Assembly (NCBI GenBank): GCA_030040495.1 | Contig: JASHTP010000362.1 | Coordinates: 1-25,810 of the forward strand | Direction of reading: 5' to 3' | DNA length: 25,810 bases | Source of the DNA: Alphaproteobacteria bacterium | GTDB lineage: Bacteria; Pseudomonadota; Alphaproteobacteria; ATCC43930; CGMCC-115725 | Shown: positions 22,476 through 25,810 of the stretch, in pieces | Layout of the letters: the number at the start of each line of letters is the position of its first letter | Position numbering within the stretch: position 1 is the stretch's first letter | Position numbers and translations under genes: made by a program | Notes under the pieces: generated by a model | Database searches by the model: none | Seen by the model: the letters and a program-made list of their open reading frames with translations, nothing else | What the model was told of the DNA's origin: nothing

Positions 22476-23353
22476 CGGATCGGCCTGCCGAACAGGCCCC
22501 ACGGGCGGATGATCAGGATCACCGCCATCAGGGCGAACACGGAGAACAGCGAGAAGCCGGGGAAGATCAGGATGCCGAAGGACAGCACCTGCCCGTAGAT
22601 GACCGAGCCCCAGAAGGTACCCCAGAAGGAGCCGAGCCCGCCAATGACGACGACGATGAAGGCCTGGACGATGATCTCGACGTCCATGCCGGGCACGACG
22701 CTCTCGATCGGCGTCACCAGCGCGCCGCTCAGCCCGGCGAGGAAGGCGCTGACGACGAACATGCCGGTGTAGATGGTGCCGACATTGGCGCCGAGCGCGT
22801 CGAGCATCTCGCGGTCGTAGGACGCCGCCCGCACCAGCCGGCCGGCGCCGCTCCGGTTCAGCACCAGCCAGCCGCCGAGCGCGATGAGGGGACCGAGGAT
22901 CATGATGAAGAGGTTGTAGAGCGGCACCTCCGCGCCGAAGAGGTGCAGGCTCGCCGCGAGCACCGGCGGACGCGTCACCGAGAGCTGCCCCGTCCCCCAG
23001 ATGAACTTGGCGGCGTCGCCGAGGATCAGCACCAGCGCATAGGTGAACAGCAGCTGGTAGAGCTCCTCGCGGCCGTAGAGATGGCGCAGCAGCAGCCGCT
23101 CGACCACCGCGCCAAGAACGGCGATGCCGAGCGCGGCAAGCAGCGCCGCCGGCCAGAAATTCTCTCCAGTCGGCGACAGCCACTGCACCGCCTGCCAGGC
23201 GAGATAGGCGCCCAGCATGTAGAAGGTGCCATGCGCGAAGTTGACGACGCGCATGACGCCGAACACCAGCGACAGGCCCGACGCGATGAGGAAAAGGAAC
23301 ATCGCCGTCGTGAGCCCACCGACGAATTGGCTGAACAAGAACGACGCGGCCAC
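22472..23353 (-). CDS. livH: branched-chain amino acid-type ABC transporter permease LivH
   Basis: Inner-membrane permease of the Liv-type importer, 293 residues with about eight hydrophobic segments. The family motif LIASGLSLVFGVMRVVNFAHGTFYMLGAYLAW spans roughly residues 22-53. RAASYDREMLDALGANVGTIYTGMFVVSAFLAGLSGAL and VIGGLGSFWGTFWGSVIYG are typical of LivH. The start is a GTG at 23353, chosen because the family's first helix needs these residues; the nearest ATG is 17 codons in and would cut that helix. It begins 43 bases after the livK stop. Confidence 0.94.
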   Translation of the reverse strand: MAASFLFSQFVGGLTTAMFLFLIASGLSLVFGVMRVVNFAHGTFYMLGAYLAWQAVQWLSPTGENFWPAALLAALGIAVLGAVVERLLLRHLYGREELYQLLFTYALVLILGDAAKFIWGTGQLSVTRPPVLAASLHLFGAEVPLYNLFIMILGPLIALGGWLVLNRSGAGRLVRAASYDREMLDALGANVGTIYTGMFVVSAFLAGLSGALVTPIESVVPGMDVEIIVQAFIVVVIGGLGSFWGTFWGSVIYGQVLSFGILIFPGFSLFSVFALMAVILIIRPWGLFGRPIR

Positions 23354-23396
23354 CGCTGCTTCGCCCTTTCCCTTCGGTCGCCGCGCCGCGCCGTGG

Positions 23397-24599
23397 TCAG
23401 TCGGTCACCGCTACCGGCTCGGGGTTGTAGTAGGTCGGATCCTTGATGATGGCGAAGGGATACTTGGGATCCTTCACCATCTCGCCCCAGAACTCGCCGG
23501 TATCGGCGTCATGGTTGGCGTTGAAGCTGCGCTTGCCGGCCGGCGTGTCGAAGGTCAGGCCGACGAGCGCCTTGGAGACCTTGTCCGAGTTCGTGCTTCC
23601 CGCCTTCTCGATGCCGGCGGCGAGCGCCAGGATGACGCTGTAACCCTGGATCGCCCAGCCGGAGCCGTAGGGTGATTTGAGAGAGTCCTTCATCTCCTGC
23701 ACCCAAGCCTTGTGGGCAGCGGGCTCGTGTCCCGGCCAAATGACGGGATCGTAGGCGTCCGACCAGATCCCGAAGGGGTAATTTGCGCCGAGCGGTTCCG
23801 TCACGTCCACCGCGCCCACCTCGCCGCCGTCAGCCAGGCGATTGTGGATCGCCGTGAAATAGCCGAGCGGCATCGCCTGCTTGACGAAGGTGACGAAATC
23901 GCCGCCATAGAGGTCGCAAAAGACCGCGTCCGGCTGCTTGCTCATCTGCGCCGTGATGAAGGCGGTGAAGTCCGGCTCGCCGAGCTTCGGCCATTGCTGG
24001 TCGACGATCGCGATGTCCGGCCGCAGCTTCTTGATCTCGGCGACGAAGGAAGCGATGGCATCGCGGCCATAAGCGTAGTCCGGCGCGATGGTCGCCACCT
24101 TCTTGATGTCCTTCCACTTCGACATGATGATCGCGCCGGCCTGCCCCTCGGTGGTGGTATTCGAGGCGAACCGGAAGATGTAAGGATGCAGGTTCGCCGG
24201 CGCGGTCAGCGACGCGGTCTTGGCCGACGGCGCGATGAAGACGATCTTGTTCTCCTTGGCGATCGTCGACACCGCCGGCGCCTCCGCCGAAGTCAACGTG
24301 CCGGCGAGGAAATCGGCATTGTCCTTGATGATGAGCTCGCGCGCGAGGCGCACCGCCTCGTCGGCGCTGGCCTTGCTGTCGCGCGGCAGCAGCTCGAGCT
24401 TGCGGCCGAGGACGCCGCCCTTGGCGTTGAGGTCGGCGACCGCCATCTGCGCCCCCTTCAGGATCGGCACGCCGTAAAGCGCCGCCGGACCCGACAGCGG
24501 GATCGGAAAGCCGATTTTGATGGTGCCTTCGGCGAAAGCCGGCAAAACGGCGAGCACACAGGCGGCGCAAGCCAGCGCCAGGACATGGCGGACGCGCAT
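23397..24599 (-). CDS. ABC transporter substrate-binding protein, LivJ/LivK type
   Basis: Periplasmic binding protein of the Liv-type importer (peripla_BP_6 family), 400 residues. A Sec signal peptide is clear: MRVRHVLALACAACVLAV followed by LPAFA-E cleavage near residue 23. Mature features are IKIGFPIPLSGPAALYGVPILKGAQMAVADLNAKGGVLGRKLEL, DEAVRLARELIIKDNADFLAGTLTSAEAPAVS and TIAPDYAYGRDAIASFVAEIKKL. Members bind branched-chain or other hydrophobic amino acids, urea, amides or aromatic acids, so the ligand is open. GGGAGGT lies 9-10 bases before the ATG. It is the first gene of the operon, which suits a binding protein needed in excess over the permeases. Confidence 0.94.
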   Translation of the reverse strand: MRVRHVLALACAACVLAVLPAFAEGTIKIGFPIPLSGPAALYGVPILKGAQMAVADLNAKGGVLGRKLELLPRDSKASADEAVRLARELIIKDNADFLAGTLTSAEAPAVSTIAKENKIVFIAPSAKTASLTAPANLHPYIFRFASNTTTEGQAGAIIMSKWKDIKKVATIAPDYAYGRDAIASFVAEIKKLRPDIAIVDQQWPKLGEPDFTAFITAQMSKQPDAVFCDLYGGDFVTFVKQAMPLGYFTAIHNRLADGGEVGAVDVTEPLGANYPFGIWSDAYDPVIWPGHEPAAHKAWVQEMKDSLKSPYGSGWAIQGYSVILALAAGIEKAGSTNSDKVSKALVGLTFDTPAGKRSFNANHDADTGEFWGEMVKDPKYPFAIIKDPTYYNPEPVAVTD

Positions 24600-24701
24600 C
24601 GTCGGTACCTCCCTGATCTATGTTTATTGTCTTATTGGTTATTAATTGCGACATGGTTGGGCCGCGGCGCGGCGGCTGTCAAGCACCGAGTGCCGCCATC
24701 G
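24600..24701 (-). promoter_or_regulatory. AT-rich leader of the liv operon
   Basis: The 102 bases between the DppF-type stop and the livK start include a conspicuous A/T-rich block (24618-24648) in an otherwise GC-rich region, followed on the minus strand by the GGGAGG ribosome binding site. This is probably the liv operon promoter, but I cannot assign -35 and -10 boxes confidently. A small GCAC/GTGC hairpin near 24684-24694 is too short to call a terminator for the preceding gene. Confidence 0.4.
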
Positions 24702-25733
24702 CTAGGCCAACGCGCCGGCCGCCGCCGGCAACCGCCCCTCCTCCACCGCGTGGCAGGCGACGCGCGCTGCGCCGGCGCTTCTGAGCTCAGGCCGCTCGCG
24801 CCGGCAGCGTTCATCGGCATATGGGCAGCGCGGATGGAAGGCGCAGCCCGTCGGCGGGTCGATCGGGCTCGGCACCTCGCCCGCCACCGGCTCGCGCTGG
24901 CGCCCGGTCATGGCGATGTCGGGGATCGTCGCCAGCAGCAGGCGGGTATAGGGATGGAGCGGCGCGCGGAACAGCGCCGCCGTCTCCGCCACCTCGACGA
25001 GGCGGCCGAGATACATGACGCCAACGCTGGTCGAGACGTGATAGACGACGGCGAGATTGTGCGAGATGAAGAGATAGGTGAGGCCGAGAGCGCGCTGCAG
25101 GTCCTTCATCAGATTGAGGATCTGCGCCTGGACCGAGACGTCGAGCGCCGAGGTCGGCTCGTCGCAGACAAGGAAGTCCGGCGTCGCCGCCAGCGCGCGG
25201 GCGATCGAGATGCGCTGGCGTTGCCCGCCGCTGAACTCGTGCGGGTACTTGTCGCCATCGGCCGGCGCCAGCTTCACCTGGCCCAGCAGCTCGTCGACGC
25301 GGCCGCGAAGCGCGCGCTCGCCGGCGCACAGGCGATGGGCGCGCAGCGGCTCCGCGACGATGTCGCGCACGTGCCAGCGCGGATTGAGGCTGGCATAGGG
25401 ATCCTGGAAGATCATCTGCATCCGCCGGCGAAACGCGCGCCGCGCCGCCCGCGTCCCGAGCGTCGCGAGGTCGACGCCGTCGAAGCGGATGCGGCCGCGT
25501 GTCGGCGCATGGAGCCCGACCAGCACGCGCGCCACCGTCGATTTGCCGCAGCCGCTTTCGCCGACGAGGGCGAAGGTCTCGCCCCGGCCGACGGCGAAAT
25601 CGATGCCGTCGACCGCCTTGAGCAGGATCCGGCCGCTTCGCTCGACGAGGCGGTTGAGCAGCGGCGGCGAGACGTCGAAATGGCGCGCCAGCCCTTCGAC
25701 CTCGAGCAGCGGCGGGCGTGTCGGCTCAGCCAT
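24702..25733 (-). CDS. peptide-type ABC transporter ATP-binding protein, DppF/OppF-like
   Basis: Cytoplasmic ATPase of a dipeptide/oligopeptide-type importer, 343 residues. It contains Walker A GESGCGKST (58-66), Q110 in MIFQDPYASLNPRW, the signature FSGGQRQR (167-174), Walker B FLVCDEPTSALD (187-198) and the switch histidine in FISHNLAVV. The C-terminal oligopeptide-transporter extension has PHPYT-like LHPYTRLLL and a four-cysteine block (CAFHPRCPYADERC ... ACH); in some homologues this region binds a 4Fe-4S cluster. The N-terminal insert SPPLLNRLVERSGRILLKAVDGI is typical of DppF. The ATG at 25733 overlaps the upstream gene's stop by 8 bases (ATGGCTGA). It may energise the ATPase-less permease locus at 7445-11201, but could equally belong to permease genes outside the window. 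Confidence 0.94.
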   Translation of the reverse strand: MAEPTRPPLLEVEGLARHFDVSPPLLNRLVERSGRILLKAVDGIDFAVGRGETFALVGESGCGKSTVARVLVGLHAPTRGRIRFDGVDLATLGTRAARRAFRRRMQMIFQDPYASLNPRWHVRDIVAEPLRAHRLCAGERALRGRVDELLGQVKLAPADGDKYPHEFSGGQRQRISIARALAATPDFLVCDEPTSALDVSVQAQILNLMKDLQRALGLTYLFISHNLAVVYHVSTSVGVMYLGRLVEVAETAALFRAPLHPYTRLLLATIPDIAMTGRQREPVAGEVPSPIDPPTGCAFHPRCPYADERCRRERPELRSAGAARVACHAVEEGRLPAAAGALA

Positions 25734-25810
25734 GGGCGCCCTCCCGCGGCGCTCCGGCATGGAGCCAGCAAGCGGCCGCGCTCGGCCCCGCCGGCAGCAG
25801 CTCCGGCCGC
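25726..25810 (-). CDS. peptide-type ABC transporter ATP-binding protein, DppD/OppD-like (C-terminal fragment)
   Basis: Only the last 27 complete codons before the stop are in the window: RPELLPAGPSAAACWLHAGA followed by PREGAHG. RPEL...ACWLH is the characteristic end of DppD/OppD-type ATPases, in which the cysteine belongs to the C-terminal cysteine block. The stop overlaps the start of the DppF-type gene by 8 bases, the usual dppD-dppF arrangement. The body of the gene continues past the right edge. Confidence 0.75.
   Translation of the reverse strand, partial: RPELLPAGPSAAACWLHAGAPREGAHG

Overview
The window looks like part of a high-GC alphaproteobacterial chromosome. The overall G+C looks like the high 60s by eye, with strong G/C at third codon positions. 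It is dense in ABC importers and catabolic enzymes of the kind common in soil Rhodospirillales or Hyphomicrobiales, but nothing in the sequence fixes the genus. I see no rRNA, tRNA, CRISPR array, transposase or prophage. Gene density is high, and many neighbours share ATGA, TGATG or 8-bp stop/start overlaps.

Layout. (a) 1-2447, minus: a sugar-acid cassette of an IlvD/Edd-type (arabinonate-dehydratase-like) dehydratase coupled by a 1-bp overlap to an HpcH/HpaI aldolase cut by the window edge. A clear intrinsic terminator (2520-2549) insulates it from the gene upstream. (b) 2576-6458: two unrecognised proteins transcribed divergently, a DUF488 protein, a glutathione S-transferase-like protein, and an orphan protein at 5505-6458 with an R / STS / E-like pattern suggesting an ADP-ribosyltransferase fold. 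(c) 6470-11201: a short-chain dehydrogenase (minus), then a dipeptide/oligopeptide-type importer (binding protein and two permeases) with no ATPase genes attached. A multi-hairpin repeat (9162-9330) sits between the binding-protein and permease genes. (d) 11227-14305, minus: VOC protein, M20 amidohydrolase and a polytopic membrane protein, probably one operon. (e) 14404-15773: a nested palindromic repeat followed by an MFS transporter. (f) 15991-20037, plus: a complete Ugp/Mal-type importer (ATPase, Tat-type binding protein, two permeases) in four overlapping genes. (g) 20052-24599, minus: a complete Liv/HAAT-type importer in the order livK-livH-livM-livG-livF. (h) 24702-25810, minus: a DppF/OppF-type ATPase overlapping the tail of a DppD/OppD-type ATPase.

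Together these genes describe a scavenging cell that imports carbohydrates or polyols (Ugp-type), amino acids or aromatic acids (Liv-type) and peptides (Dpp-type), and processes them with a dehydratase-aldolase pair, an SDR, an amidohydrolase and a VOC enzyme. The substrates of all three transporters are inferred only at family level.

The most unusual items are the ART-like orphan gene, two dispersed-type palindromic elements in regulatory positions, and two genes sharing an identical TGCTATGCTG element at the same distance from ATG, which suggests leaderless transcription. I did not find a convincing new multi-gene system.
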